30,397 nucleotides of DNA from JBCDCP01 sp039181495 (GTDB lineage: Bacteria; Pseudomonadota; Alphaproteobacteria; Rhizobiales; Tepidamorphaceae): contig JBCDCP010000018.1 of assembly GCA_039181495.1 (NCBI GenBank), positions 1-30,397 on the forward strand, read 5' to 3'. The translations under genes and the position numbers were made by a program. The first letter of the stretch is position 1. Each line of letters begins with the position of its first letter. The notes under the pieces were generated by a model. The model ran no database searches. It was given only the letters and a program-made list of their open reading frames with translations, and was not told the DNA's origin. Shown here piece after piece: positions 1 to 6,724 of this stretch.

Positions 1-10
1 AGCGGTCGCA

Positions 11-1291
11 TTACGAAACTTCGACATTGTCGACCACCCCGTCGCTTGAGACCTGCCAGGTCTGGATTCCGTTGTTGTGGTAGATCGAGTTGACTCCGCG
101 GGCGACCCGCAACTCTTCCTTGGTCGGCTGGACGTAACCGGTCTCGTCAATGGCGCGGGACTGCAGCAGCAACTCCGATCCATCCCAATCGAATTCGTAG
201 TAGAATCGATGCACAGCCTTGGAAAAGCTCGGACCGTCGATCCGCGCTGTCTGCCAGCTCATGCCGCCGTCAAGCGAGACATCGACGCGGCTGATCGTCC
301 CCCGCCCAGACCAGGCAAGGCCCGTGAGCACCGTGTGACCCTTGCCATGGGTAATCGGCGCCTGTGGCGAGGGATTGGTGATGACCGACTTGGCATCCAT
401 CTCCCATGTGAACCGTCTGGCACGGCCATCAGGCATGAGATCGGTGTATTTCGAAGTTTCTTCGCGATGGTGCCAGGGCTTGTCGCCGACTTCGATACGG
501 CGCAGCCATTTGACCCACATGTTGCCCTCCCAGCCGGGCACAACCAGCCTGACCGGATAGCCCTGCTCAGGGCGCAACGCCTCGCCGTTCATCTTGAAAG
601 CAACGAGGCAATCCTCCATCGCCTTTTCAATCGGCACCGAACGCGTCATCGCCGAAGCATCCGCGCCCTCAGGCAGAAGCCACTTGGCCGATGCCTTGAG
701 TCCCGCCTCATTAAGAATGTGCTTGAGCGGCACGCCGGTATACATGACGCAGTGGACCATGCCGTGCGTGAACTGGCAGCCATTGAGCTGAGCGCCGCGC
801 CATTCCATGCCCGAATTGGCGGCGCATTCGAGGAAGTAGACCTTGTTCTCCCGCGGGAACCGCATCAGGTCTTCCATGGTGAAGACGAGCGGTGTGTCCA
901 CGAGGCCATTGATCATCAGCCGATGGTCGGCCGGCGCGATCTCGGCGATCCCGCCATGGTGGCGTTCGAAACAGAGCCCGTTGGGCGTAATGATCCCGTC
1001 CAGCTGATGCAGCGGCGTGAAATTGACCGAGCTCGCCGTATCGGCCGTGAGCCATTCAACGTTCCGGCGCACCACATTGGCTTCGTGTTCCGAGGGCATG
1101 CCGTAAGGTCGTGCATCAACACCTTCTCCGAGATACCGGTTCCAGTCCTGAATCTCGGTGATCAACGGTTCGTCGGCCCGCGCCGGAGCAGCAACGGTGC
1201 TGGCAGCCAGGGCACCGCCTGCGGCGAGACTGCCTTTGAGGAAATTGCGCCGCGACCGCTTCAGACCGGACTCTGGCTTAGAATTGCTCAT
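11..1291 (-). CDS. soxC: SoxC, sulfane dehydrogenase molybdopterin subunit
   Basis: Periplasmic molybdenum-cofactor subunit of the Sox(CD)2 sulfane dehydrogenase, which oxidises the sulfane sulfur bound to SoxY and passes electrons to the cytochrome subunit SoxD. The 426-aa product begins with a twin-arginine signal (SRRNFLKG, residues 13-20) suited to export of a folded cofactor protein. It has the sulfite-oxidase-family core, with the likely Mo-ligating Cys156 in LECAANSG followed by the SoxC-typical GMEWRGAQLNGC stretch. The C-terminal part looks like the Mo-co dimerisation domain. A GGGAG lies just upstream of the ATG. It is the last sox gene visible, and its stop is 10 bases from the left edge, so the expected partner soxD would lie outside. 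The 104-bp gap to soxB shows an AT-rich stretch but no clear promoter. Confidence 0.96.
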   Translation of the reverse strand: MSNSKPESGLKRSRRNFLKGSLAAGGALAASTVAAPARADEPLITEIQDWNRYLGEGVDARPYGMPSEHEANVVRRNVEWLTADTASSVNFTPLHQLDGIITPNGLCFERHHGGIAEIAPADHRLMINGLVDTPLVFTMEDLMRFPRENKVYFLECAANSGMEWRGAQLNGCQFTHGMVHCVMYTGVPLKHILNEAGLKASAKWLLPEGADASAMTRSVPIEKAMEDCLVAFKMNGEALRPEQGYPVRLVVPGWEGNMWVKWLRRIEVGDKPWHHREETSKYTDLMPDGRARRFTWEMDAKSVITNPSPQAPITHGKGHTVLTGLAWSGRGTISRVDVSLDGGMSWQTARIDGPSFSKAVHRFYYEFDWDGSELLLQSRAIDETGYVQPTKEELRVARGVNSIYHNNGIQTWQVSSDGVVDNVEVS

Positions 1292-1395
1292 CTCTCCCTA
1301 ACCCCACAGCGTTGCAGTTTTTATTCATTCATATATATCATTGTTTAGATGTATAGAAAGTCATCACAACCCCGCATAGACAGAAGACCAACAGG

Positions 1396-3090
1396 CTAGG
1401 CGCCAGAAACCTGAACCGAGCGATTGGGCTCGAGAGAGACGACCGGATTCGTGGCGAGATGGCTCTCAACCACATCCCAGATCGGCGGCCCTTCAACTTC
1501 CGGATTGATAGAAGCCCAGCCAGCGACGGTGTAATCCCGCGCCGGGTCGATCGCCTCGCCGGTTGACAACAACGTCATATCCGAGATGCGCGATCCCATT
1601 TGCTGGGACACGTCGATCGCGTACCCCATGCCGCCGACGCGAACCATGTCTCCACCCTGCTGGTAGTAGGGATCCGGGTTGAAGAGGTTGTCGGCGACGT
1701 CTTCCAGAACCTCTTTCAGCATCTGCCCATTCATGGTCAGTCGGTAGACCGAGGGATAGGTCATCGCGCAGGCGTTGTGCAGATCTTCAACTGTAATCGG
1801 CTGGCCAGGCAGAAGGCTGGTGCCCCATCGGAATCCAGGTGACAAGGCGATCTCGGCATCGCGTTCCGCCAGCATGGCATCGCACAACAGATCGTCGAAG
1901 GTGCCATTGAAGTTGCCCCTGCGGAACAACAGACTTTCAGTCTTGCCGATCTCACGTGCCAGTTCATCGGCATAGGGCGCACGCACCTTGTCGACCAGCG
2001 CGGCCATATCCGGATCGGGCGAAATGACATCGGAGAAGATCGGGATCAGCCGGTAACGGAAGCCCTTTACTTCTCCTTCGGAGACGTCGAGATCGATGCG
2101 GCTGAGAAACTTGCCATTCGAACCTGTACCGATCACCAGCGTCTTGCCGACCATGACCGGTTCGGGCAGTGCGTCATGGGTGTGGCCGGTAAGGACGACA
2201 TCAATGCCTGGCACGCGGGCAGCGAGCTTGCGGTCCACATCGAAGCCGTTGTGTGACAGCAGAATGATGCACTCGGCACCGTCCGCGCGCGCTGCCTCCA
2301 CATTGCGGACGACATCCTCCTCACGAATCCCGAACGACCAGTTGGGGAACATCCATCGCGGATTGGCGATCGGCGTGTAGGGGAAGGCCTGGCCTACCAC
2401 ACCAACCTTTACACCACCACGTTCGAAGATCTTGTAGCCTTCAAAGGCAGGCTCATTCCATTCGGCGTCGTAGATGTTGGATCCCAGAAACGCGAATGGC
2501 AGCTCGTCGATAATCTCCTGCACCCGCTCGTCGCCATAGGTGAATTCCCAATGGCCGGTCATGGCATCGGGTTCGAGCGCGTTCATGACTTCGATCATGT
2601 CCGCGCCATTGGTCTGATTGGAGGTGTAACTACCCTGCCAGGTGTCGCCGCCATCCAGGAACAGCGTATTGCCCGGTCGTTCGGCACGGATGCGCTTGAG
2701 CACGGTGGCGATCCGGTCGATGCCGCCCATCTTGCCGTAGTTCTGTGCCAGCGCGACGAAATCGATGTAGCTCAGCGCGTAAGCCTCGGGTGAGCCTGGC
2801 TTGAGGTTATAGAGCTTGAGGAAGTCTTCCCCGGTGATGTGCGGCGGCAGACCGTTCACTTCACCAACGCCGAGATTGATCGACGGTTCACGAAAGAAGA
2901 TCGGTTTGAGCTGCGCGTGGATGTCGGTCAGATGAACAATGGTGAGATTGCCGAAGCTATCGAAATCAAGCAGCTGATCTTCGGTCAGTCCTTGCTGCGC
3001 GGCGAGCCGTCCAATTCCTCCGGGAAGACCGCTGCCAAGAATGGCTGAGGTTGCCACAGACGCCATCAGGAATTCGCGTCTCGATATCAT
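1396..3090 (-). CDS. soxB: SoxB, thiosulfohydrolase
   Basis: Periplasmic dimanganese hydrolase that releases sulfate from the cysteine S-thiosulfonate group on SoxY. The 564-aa protein has a Tat signal (SRREFLMA, residues 3-10) and the metallophosphatase/5-nucleotidase fold. Metal-ligand motifs are visible: LTDIHAQ with Asp56 and His58, LDGGDTWQG with Asp149, TGHWEF with His180 (the SoxB version of GNHE), LLSHNGFD with His280, and LTGHTHD with His303 and His305. The 5-nucleotidase C-terminal domain follows from about residue 370. The start is set by a GGAGGG placed about six bases upstream of the ATG. The start overlaps the stop of a possible 23-codon leader ORF (ATGA overlap), suggesting translational coupling. 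It sits 304 bp downstream of soxA, the largest break inside soxXYZABC. Confidence 0.97.
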   Translation of the reverse strand: MISRREFLMASVATSAILGSGLPGGIGRLAAQQGLTEDQLLDFDSFGNLTIVHLTDIHAQLKPIFFREPSINLGVGEVNGLPPHITGEDFLKLYNLKPGSPEAYALSYIDFVALAQNYGKMGGIDRIATVLKRIRAERPGNTLFLDGGDTWQGSYTSNQTNGADMIEVMNALEPDAMTGHWEFTYGDERVQEIIDELPFAFLGSNIYDAEWNEPAFEGYKIFERGGVKVGVVGQAFPYTPIANPRWMFPNWSFGIREEDVVRNVEAARADGAECIILLSHNGFDVDRKLAARVPGIDVVLTGHTHDALPEPVMVGKTLVIGTGSNGKFLSRIDLDVSEGEVKGFRYRLIPIFSDVISPDPDMAALVDKVRAPYADELAREIGKTESLLFRRGNFNGTFDDLLCDAMLAERDAEIALSPGFRWGTSLLPGQPITVEDLHNACAMTYPSVYRLTMNGQMLKEVLEDVADNLFNPDPYYQQGGDMVRVGGMGYAIDVSQQMGSRISDMTLLSTGEAIDPARDYTVAGWASINPEVEGPPIWDVVESHLATNPVVSLEPNRSVQVSGA

Positions 3091-3158
3091 GCCCTACCCT
3101 CCGGCTGACCTGTCCGCCCGAAACTCAGTCCCGGTGCGATTTCGCTGGCAGACGGCAT
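3087..3158 (-). CDS. Possible 23-aa leader ORF coupled to soxB
   Basis: An ATG at 3158 is preceded by AGGAG with a 4-base spacer. The frame runs 23 codons and stops in a TGA that overlaps the soxB ATG (ATGA). That arrangement would let ribosomes finishing the leader restart on soxB. The peptide starts MPSASEIAPGL and has no cysteine, no run of a regulatory amino acid and no homology I recognise. The overlap itself is seen directly; that the ORF is translated is inference. The frame extends upstream to 3317, but only the part after the AGGAG looks plausible. Confidence 0.3.
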   Translation of the reverse strand: MPSASEIAPGLSFGRTGQPEGRA

Positions 3159-3395
3159 ACATCTCCTATTCGCCGGACAGAGAACATCCGGCGGTGTGCC
3201 GCCTTTGTCTTTTCTATTGGCCCGTAAGGGGCGCATAACCCCTCCCGATGCCTGGCTGGCAGAACCACCGACCCGCGTGAACGGAGCGTTCCGCCCAAAT
3301 GAAGCCTGCAGCAGCAAACCGGCTACCGCTGATGCTTCGGGTGCCGCAGGGCCGTTTCAATCAGCCCCGCCGCCAGTTTGTGTTTCGTCCCGCAG
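3091..3395 (-). other. soxA-soxB intergenic leader region
   Basis: A 305-bp stretch without a convincing full-length gene inside an otherwise compact operon. Read on the minus strand it holds, in order, short hairpins (GAACG/CGTTC at 3279-3291 and AGGGG/CCCCT at 3227-3243), two mutually exclusive hairpins at 3171-3203, then a Shine-Dalgarno and the possible 23-codon leader ORF that overlaps soxB. No clear -35/-10 pair was found. A role in setting SoxB level is inference. Confidence 0.5.
3171..3203 (-). promoter_or_regulatory. Competing hairpins upstream of soxB
   Basis: Two perfect stems share bases. GGCGG (3190-3194) can pair with CCGCC (3199-3203) across a 4-base loop, or CCGGCG (3188-3193) can pair with CGCCGG (3171-3176) across an 11-base loop. 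They cannot form together. In the leftward transcript the second hairpin ends two bases before the AATAGGAG ribosome site of the 23-codon leader ORF, so formation could affect initiation there. No T-run follows, so neither is an obvious terminator. Confidence 0.35.
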
Positions 3396-4250
3396 CTATT
3401 GCCGTACAGAAGGTGTTTCCACTGCAAGTCCCGAGCCGCGATGAGCGACGTAGAGCTCCAGTGCAATGAACTCATCGGATCCGCGCTTGTAGGGTTGCGC
3501 CCGAATGTTGCGCATGCAGCCAGTAAAGCGACGGTGCAGCGATCCCACACCCTGCCACTTCAGACGATAGGTCGGAAAACCGTTCGAATGACCCTGGCTG
3601 AGATGGTCGGCGCGGATCATCTGGCCATTGTGCTGCTGGTGGCAGTTGGCGCACGACATGTCGAGCTGTCCGACGCGCGTGTGGTAGATGTCCTTGCCCT
3701 TCTCAAACCAGGGCTCCATCGGTCCATCGACCTGGACGTTGATGGGCATGCCGCGCGACTGCACCCCGATAAAGGATGTCATCGCGAGCATTTCCGGCGC
3801 TTCCCATTTCCACGGCTCAGCCCCCATCTGCTCTTCTCGGCAGTTGTTGACGAAGTTCTCCATGGTGAAAGGCCGCTCGGCTGCTTCGTTCCATTTTGGC
3901 ATTGATGCACGAACGCCCGCCATCGATGCCGAGGCATCGTCGTGGCACGAGGCGCAGGACTTGTTCTCAGAGCCCTCAACGGTGTTCCACAATTCCTCGC
4001 CATAATCGACGGCAAGGAAGGCCGGGTTGTCGAAATCATCCGACTGCAAGGCGCGTGTCTCGTCGGTACGATAATGCCAGCCCGACACCAGCTGGTTGAA
4101 AGGCGAGTCGGCTGGGGCTTCGGCCATCGTGCCGATGAGCTCTCCATCGATTTCAAGTTGAACGTCGAGATTTGGCTCCGCCAACGCAGACGTGGCGAAC
4201 AGGCCGACACCAGCCGCCATGCCGACAATTCTCATTGCCCATTTTGTCAT
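3396..4250 (-). CDS. soxA: SoxA, diheme c-type cytochrome of SoxXA
   Basis: Catalytic subunit of the periplasmic SoxXA complex that joins thiosulfate to the SoxY cysteine. With the start at 4250 (GGAGG about ten bases upstream) the product is 284 aa with a Sec signal ending near SALAEP (residue 25). Two c-heme motifs are present, CASCH (99-103) and CANCH (200-204), so this is the diheme SoxA type. Cys245 in RRFTGCMRNIRAQP is the conserved cysteine that serves as the active-site heme ligand and is persulfidated in characterised SoxA proteins. The C-terminus ALELYVAHRGSGLAVETP is typical of the family. The frame stays open to 4397, but the extra 49 residues are Arg/Lys-rich and overlap soxZ, so I do not include them. 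Confidence 0.95.
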   Translation of the reverse strand: MTKWAMRIVGMAAGVGLFATSALAEPNLDVQLEIDGELIGTMAEAPADSPFNQLVSGWHYRTDETRALQSDDFDNPAFLAVDYGEELWNTVEGSENKSCASCHDDASASMAGVRASMPKWNEAAERPFTMENFVNNCREEQMGAEPWKWEAPEMLAMTSFIGVQSRGMPINVQVDGPMEPWFEKGKDIYHTRVGQLDMSCANCHQQHNGQMIRADHLSQGHSNGFPTYRLKWQGVGSLHRRFTGCMRNIRAQPYKRGSDEFIALELYVAHRGSGLAVETPSVRQ

Positions 4251-4311
4251 ATGAGTCGTTCCTCCAGATCCCCGTACCGCGCCATGCCCCACGGTCTTCT
4301 TGATTTGAGAA

Positions 4312-4338
4312 CCGCGGCGGGTCGGGAGCCCGCCGCGG
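4312..4338 (-). promoter_or_regulatory. Strong GC hairpin between soxZ and soxA
   Basis: CCGCGGCGGG (4312-4321) and CCCGCCGCGG (4329-4338) form a perfect 10-bp stem with a 7-base loop, starting nine bases after the soxZ stop codon. On the minus strand the sequence after the stem is TTCTCAAATC, not a real T-run. It may be a partial terminator or, more likely, a 3-prime-end protector that leaves more soxXYZ than soxABCD message. The stem is seen directly; the role is inference. Confidence 0.55.
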
Positions 4339-4347
4339 GAAGCCGCC

Positions 4348-4674
4348 TTATTCGACCTTGATGTTCTTTTCCTGCGTGTAGACCGAGCCATCATCATCGA
4401 CCCAGGTCATGGTCACGGTGCCACTCTCGGGCACCATCATCGAGAATTCGAGATACGGGTTGGCCGAAATCGCCGGCTCCAGATCGCAGGCGAAGACAAT
4501 CTGCCCGTTAAACTCGCAGGTGAACTTGTTGATGATCCTGCGCGGAATGACGTTGCCTTCCTTATCCTTCCGCTGCCCTGATTCCATTGGATGGCTGATC
4601 AGGGTCTTGATCGTGATGACTTCGCCCGCCGAAGCCGTCTTCGGGATGCGGACGCGAGGCTTAACCTTTGCCAT
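4348..4674 (-). CDS. soxZ: SoxZ, sulfur carrier complex subunit
   Basis: Partner of SoxY in the SoxYZ heterodimer, the carrier on which thiosulfate sulfur is oxidised. The 108-aa protein has no signal peptide, as expected because SoxZ is exported together with SoxY. It shows the SoxZ immunoglobulin-like fold sequence: a start of MAKVKPRVRIPKTA, the IKTLISHPMESGQRKD loop, and ISANPYLEFSMM near residues 69-80. It has two cysteines, Cys53 and Cys63. It starts 20 bp after soxY with a good GGAGAG ribosome site, so the two are made together. A strong hairpin follows the stop. Confidence 0.97.
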   Translation of the reverse strand: MAKVKPRVRIPKTASAGEVITIKTLISHPMESGQRKDKEGNVIPRRIINKFTCEFNGQIVFACDLEPAISANPYLEFSMMVPESGTVTMTWVDDDGSVYTQEKNIKVE

Positions 4675-4694
4675 GTCGATTACTCTCCTGAACC

Positions 4695-5150
4695 TTAGCC
4701 GCCGCAGCCGCCGATGGTGACTTTGACTTCCTTCTTGGCCATGTAGACCGTGCCGTCGCTCATGCGTGCCAAGGCGGCCACATTCTGCGTCCGGGCAAGC
4801 CGCATGCGGGTCGTCGCCGCGGCGTCACCGCTCAATGGCGAGAAATGGAAGGTCGCAACGCCAGGCCGCGGATTGCCATCCGCCAGGATCAACACATCCT
4901 TGACGTAGTCATCCTCGGTCATCGGGCTATCGATCGAAACCGAGATCGGAACGGTATTTCCATTCTCGGCGATTTCAGGCGCATCAAGCGAGATGGCGCC
5001 CTCCTGGATGTCCGCACCGCCGGCGAACTTTGCGACCTCCGCATCGAAATCGCTTTCGGCGGCGAATGCCTGCGGCAGACCGGCACCTGCTACCGCAAAA
5101 GCGGTTGCACCGGCACTCAGCGCAAGAGCATCGCGTCTTGTCAGCTTCAT
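4695..5150 (-). CDS. soxY: SoxY, sulfur carrier subunit
   Basis: Carrier protein that holds the sulfur intermediates covalently in the periplasm. The 151-aa product has a twin-arginine leader (TRRDALAL, residues 4-11, with hydrophobic core and cleavage near FAAES). It ends in the diagnostic GGCGG swinging arm, whose Cys149 is the sulfur attachment site. The body carries the SoxY beta-sandwich motif VKDVLILADGNPRPGVATF. It sits between soxX (119 bp upstream) and soxZ (20 bp downstream). The soxX-soxY gap contains a possible CGGGCC/GGCCCG stem around 5210-5240 but no promoter I can recognise. Confidence 0.97.
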   Translation of the reverse strand: MKLTRRDALALSAGATAFAVAGAGLPQAFAAESDFDAEVAKFAGGADIQEGAISLDAPEIAENGNTVPISVSIDSPMTEDDYVKDVLILADGNPRPGVATFHFSPLSGDAAATTRMRLARTQNVAALARMSDGTVYMAKKEVKVTIGGCGG

Positions 5151-5269
5151 CAGTCTTGCTCCCTTCGGAAGTGTCCAATCCCGAGCGGCCTCAATTCACC
5201 TCAAAACCGCATCGGGCCCTCTTGCCCCCAGATCACGGCCCGGAACAACCCGAGCGCATTGACGTTCAT

Positions 5270-5737
5270 TTAGTCGGTCAGCGTCAGCAGATAGGCAACC
5301 ACATCCTCCACTTGCTGCGCTTCGAGAATAGTCTTGCCCTGGAACTGCTCACGAACCCGGCTCTTGCCAGCCACGCGATAGAACGCAGGCATCACCGTAG
5401 CATCACCGAAGACTTGCTTGGAATTGATGACAATCGCCCGTAGCTGAGCTTCAGACCAACGACTGCCGACGCCGTCCATTGCTGGGCCGACCTCGCCGTG
5501 AAACGGCTCAGCCGCCATGTCCGCATTGGCATGGCAGGCAAGGCAATTTCCCAGCCTTCGATTCAGGAAGTAGTCTCGACCCTTGGCAGGGTCGCCCGGC
5601 ACCCCGGTCAGAGATTGGCTGACTTCCAGATCATCGGCATTAAACGCCACATCATCCGGCGCGATGACATTTGCCTGTGCCGCACCGATGGCCACACCGG
5701 CCGCCAGTGCTATGCCCAGGGTGACACCTTTGCGCAT
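5270..5737 (-). CDS. soxX: SoxX, monoheme c-type cytochrome of SoxXA
   Basis: Electron-accepting small subunit of SoxXA. I place the start at the ATG at 5737 rather than the in-frame ATG at 5743: GGAGG is eight bases from the former but only two from the latter. The 155-aa protein has a Sec signal (MRKGVTLGIALAAGVAIGAAQA), one heme c motif CLACH (65-69) and a likely axial Met116 in ATVMPAFYR. It is the first gene of the structural run soxXYZABC. The predicted promoter with an overlapping SoxR-type operator lies 100-145 bp upstream. Confidence 0.95.
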   Translation of the reverse strand: MRKGVTLGIALAAGVAIGAAQANVIAPDDVAFNADDLEVSQSLTGVPGDPAKGRDYFLNRRLGNCLACHANADMAAEPFHGEVGPAMDGVGSRWSEAQLRAIVINSKQVFGDATVMPAFYRVAGKSRVREQFQGKTILEAQQVEDVVAYLLTLTD

Positions 5738-5755
5738 AGGCATTTCCTCCAGAAC

Positions 5756-5769
5756 GTCCGTTTTCGGAC
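5756..5769 (-). promoter_or_regulatory. Small hairpin just upstream of soxX ribosome site
   Basis: GTCCG (5756-5760), a TTTT loop and CGGAC (5765-5769) form a perfect 5-bp stem. In the leftward transcript it lies a few bases upstream of the GGAGG used by soxX, so it could influence ribosome access. It is short and may be fortuitous. Confidence 0.25.
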
Positions 5770-5782
5770 TTTTCGTTGTCGG

Positions 5783-5799
5783 GACCCGGCAACCGGGTC
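5783..5799 (-). promoter_or_regulatory. Leader hairpin of soxX
   Basis: GACCCGG (5783-5789) and CCGGGTC (5793-5799) form a perfect 7-bp stem with a 3-base CAA loop. It lies between the predicted soxX transcription start and the soxX start codon, in the predicted 5-prime untranslated leader of about 100 bases. No T-run follows, so a stability or initiation role is more likely than termination. Confidence 0.4.
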
Positions 5800-5841
5800 A
5801 CCATCATTTGATTATTTGCGGCGAACCGCGCCTTGGCAAGA

Positions 5842-5871
5842 ATTGTAATGAATAAAAACGGACAAATTCAA
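5842..5871 (-). promoter_or_regulatory. Predicted soxX promoter
   Basis: On the minus strand, TTGAAT (5871-5866) and TACAAT (5847-5842) are separated by 18 bases, a good sigma-70-type -35/-10 pair reading toward soxX. Transcription would start near 5835. The -35 hexamer lies inside the ATTC-N8-GAAT operator. Confidence 0.5.
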
Positions 5872-5881
5872 ATTTGTGAAT
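5866..5881. promoter_or_regulatory. SoxR-type operator ATTC-N8-GAAT
   Basis: A perfect ATTC-N8-GAAT inverted repeat. This is the motif known for the SqrR/BigR/SoxR group of ArsR sulfur-responsive repressors. It overlaps a second perfect palindrome, ACAAATT-CA-AATTTGT (5862-5877), and covers the predicted -35 of soxX, the right place for repression. Binding by the SoxR encoded at 8207-8530 is inference. Confidence 0.6.
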
Positions 5882-6073
5882 ACGTCAAAGGGCGGAGGGC
5901 GAATTTTGCGTAGAACTGCTTAGACGCAGGCGCACGAATTACGCCATAACGTTCATATTGCTGGGTTTTTTTGCGCGCAGGGAAACAACGCAGTCAGATT
6001 GGAAAAAATCCAAATCACTGGCTAGATCCGGTAATAGGGCATACTACCTAAGCGTCCGGGCACCCAGGCGCGC

Positions 6074-6658
6074 TCAGCTGGCCTCGTCTTCCCGCAATCG
6101 CCGGGCGTGATACTTCTGGAAATGCTCCTCCGAATCGTAGCCCTTTTCCCGCACCCATTGGAACATGTGCAAGAAGGTCTTCTTGCCGAATGCACCCGGC
6201 ATGCTGGAGACGACCGATGAGGCGACGGTCGCGTCGTCGGCAGCTTCTTCGGGCAGGAACAGGATCGTCGGGGTATAGAGCACGTTCCATCGCCGCGCAG
6301 CGGTCTTCTCGGTCAGCACCTCCCCATCGAGATCATAGACCTCTTCGTCGCCGAACAGATTATATTGCACGACCGTGAAATTCTCCTGGATGTATTCCGA
6401 GATCTCCGGATCGGAGAGGACCTCCTCATGCATCTTTGCGCAGTAGATGCAGCCTCGCTGTTCGAAGATGATCACCAGCCGCTTGCCGTCATCGGCTGCT
6501 GACTCGAGATCCTCACGCACATCCTTGAAGCTGAGATAAAACCAATCCTGCTTGTGCAGACCGTCATCGCCAATCGTGAAGGCTTGTGCTGCCAGGGCAA
6601 GCCCGGCAAGAGCCACACCCGCCAATGTACCCCGTACGATGCCGCGTAAGTTCAGCAT
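6074..6658 (-). CDS. soxW: SoxW, periplasmic thioredoxin
   Basis: Periplasmic thioredoxin-like protein reduced by SoxV and thought to keep Sox components such as SoxYZ in an active thiol state. The start at 6658 (MLNLRGIV) is preferred over the in-frame ATG at 6679 because GGAGG lies eight bases upstream of it. The 194-aa product has a signal peptide cleaved near LAAQA (about residue 26), the redox motif RGCIYCAKMHEE with Cys70 and Cys73, and a thioredoxin cis-proline loop YTPTILFLP. The C-terminal tail from about residue 150 is an acidic and basic helix. It sits downstream of soxV with a 66-bp gap from the chosen start. The 330-bp gap after it separates it from soxX. Confidence 0.93.
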   Translation of the reverse strand: MLNLRGIVRGTLAGVALAGLALAAQAFTIGDDGLHKQDWFYLSFKDVREDLESAADDGKRLVIIFEQRGCIYCAKMHEEVLSDPEISEYIQENFTVVQYNLFGDEEVYDLDGEVLTEKTAARRWNVLYTPTILFLPEEAADDATVASSVVSSMPGAFGKKTFLHMFQWVREKGYDSEEHFQKYHARRLREDEAS

Positions 6659-6701
6659 GATTAATCCCTCCCCATTCATTGGCAGCCATTATATGCAGAT
6701 T

Positions 6702-6716
6702 GTTCTATATCAGAAC
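6702..6716. promoter_or_regulatory. Inverted repeat between soxV and soxW
   Basis: GTTCTATATCAGAAC has perfect 5-bp arms (GTTCT/AGAAC) around a 5-base AT-rich centre and lies in the short gap between the soxV stop and the soxW ribosome site. It does not match the ATTC-N8-GAAT operator. It may be an operator for a second regulator or chance. Confidence 0.25.
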
Positions 6717-6724
6717 AGACCCGC

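Larger units (their letters stand above)
5744..6073 (-). other. soxW-soxX intergenic control region
   Basis: A 330-bp AT-rich gap that separates soxVW from soxXYZABC. It contains a predicted promoter and operator (5842-5881), a 5-prime-leader hairpin (5783-5799), a second small hairpin next to the soxX ribosome site (GTCCG/CGGAC, 5756-5769), and a TTGGA/TCCAA stem with an A5 loop at 5999-6013. The equivalent region is a known SoxR target in Pseudaminobacter. I see no coding potential. Confidence 0.6.

Noticed and set aside
193..206. ATTC-N6-GAAT inside soxC as a further SoxR operator
   Set aside because: The spacer is six bases, not eight, and it lies deep in coding sequence near the end of the operon.
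77..1348. A 423-codon rightward open frame across soxC
   Set aside because: It is antisense to a clearly recognisable SoxC, has no family features, and long antisense frames are common in GC-rich coding DNA.
3159..3317. Upstream part of the 76-codon frame before soxB as a real small protein
   Set aside because: No ribosome site at its start, low-complexity composition and it covers the hairpins; only the final 23 codons have translation signals.
4251..4397. Longer SoxA start overlapping soxZ
   Set aside because: The extension is Arg/Lys-rich and would bury the signal peptide; the ATG at 4250 has a good ribosome site.
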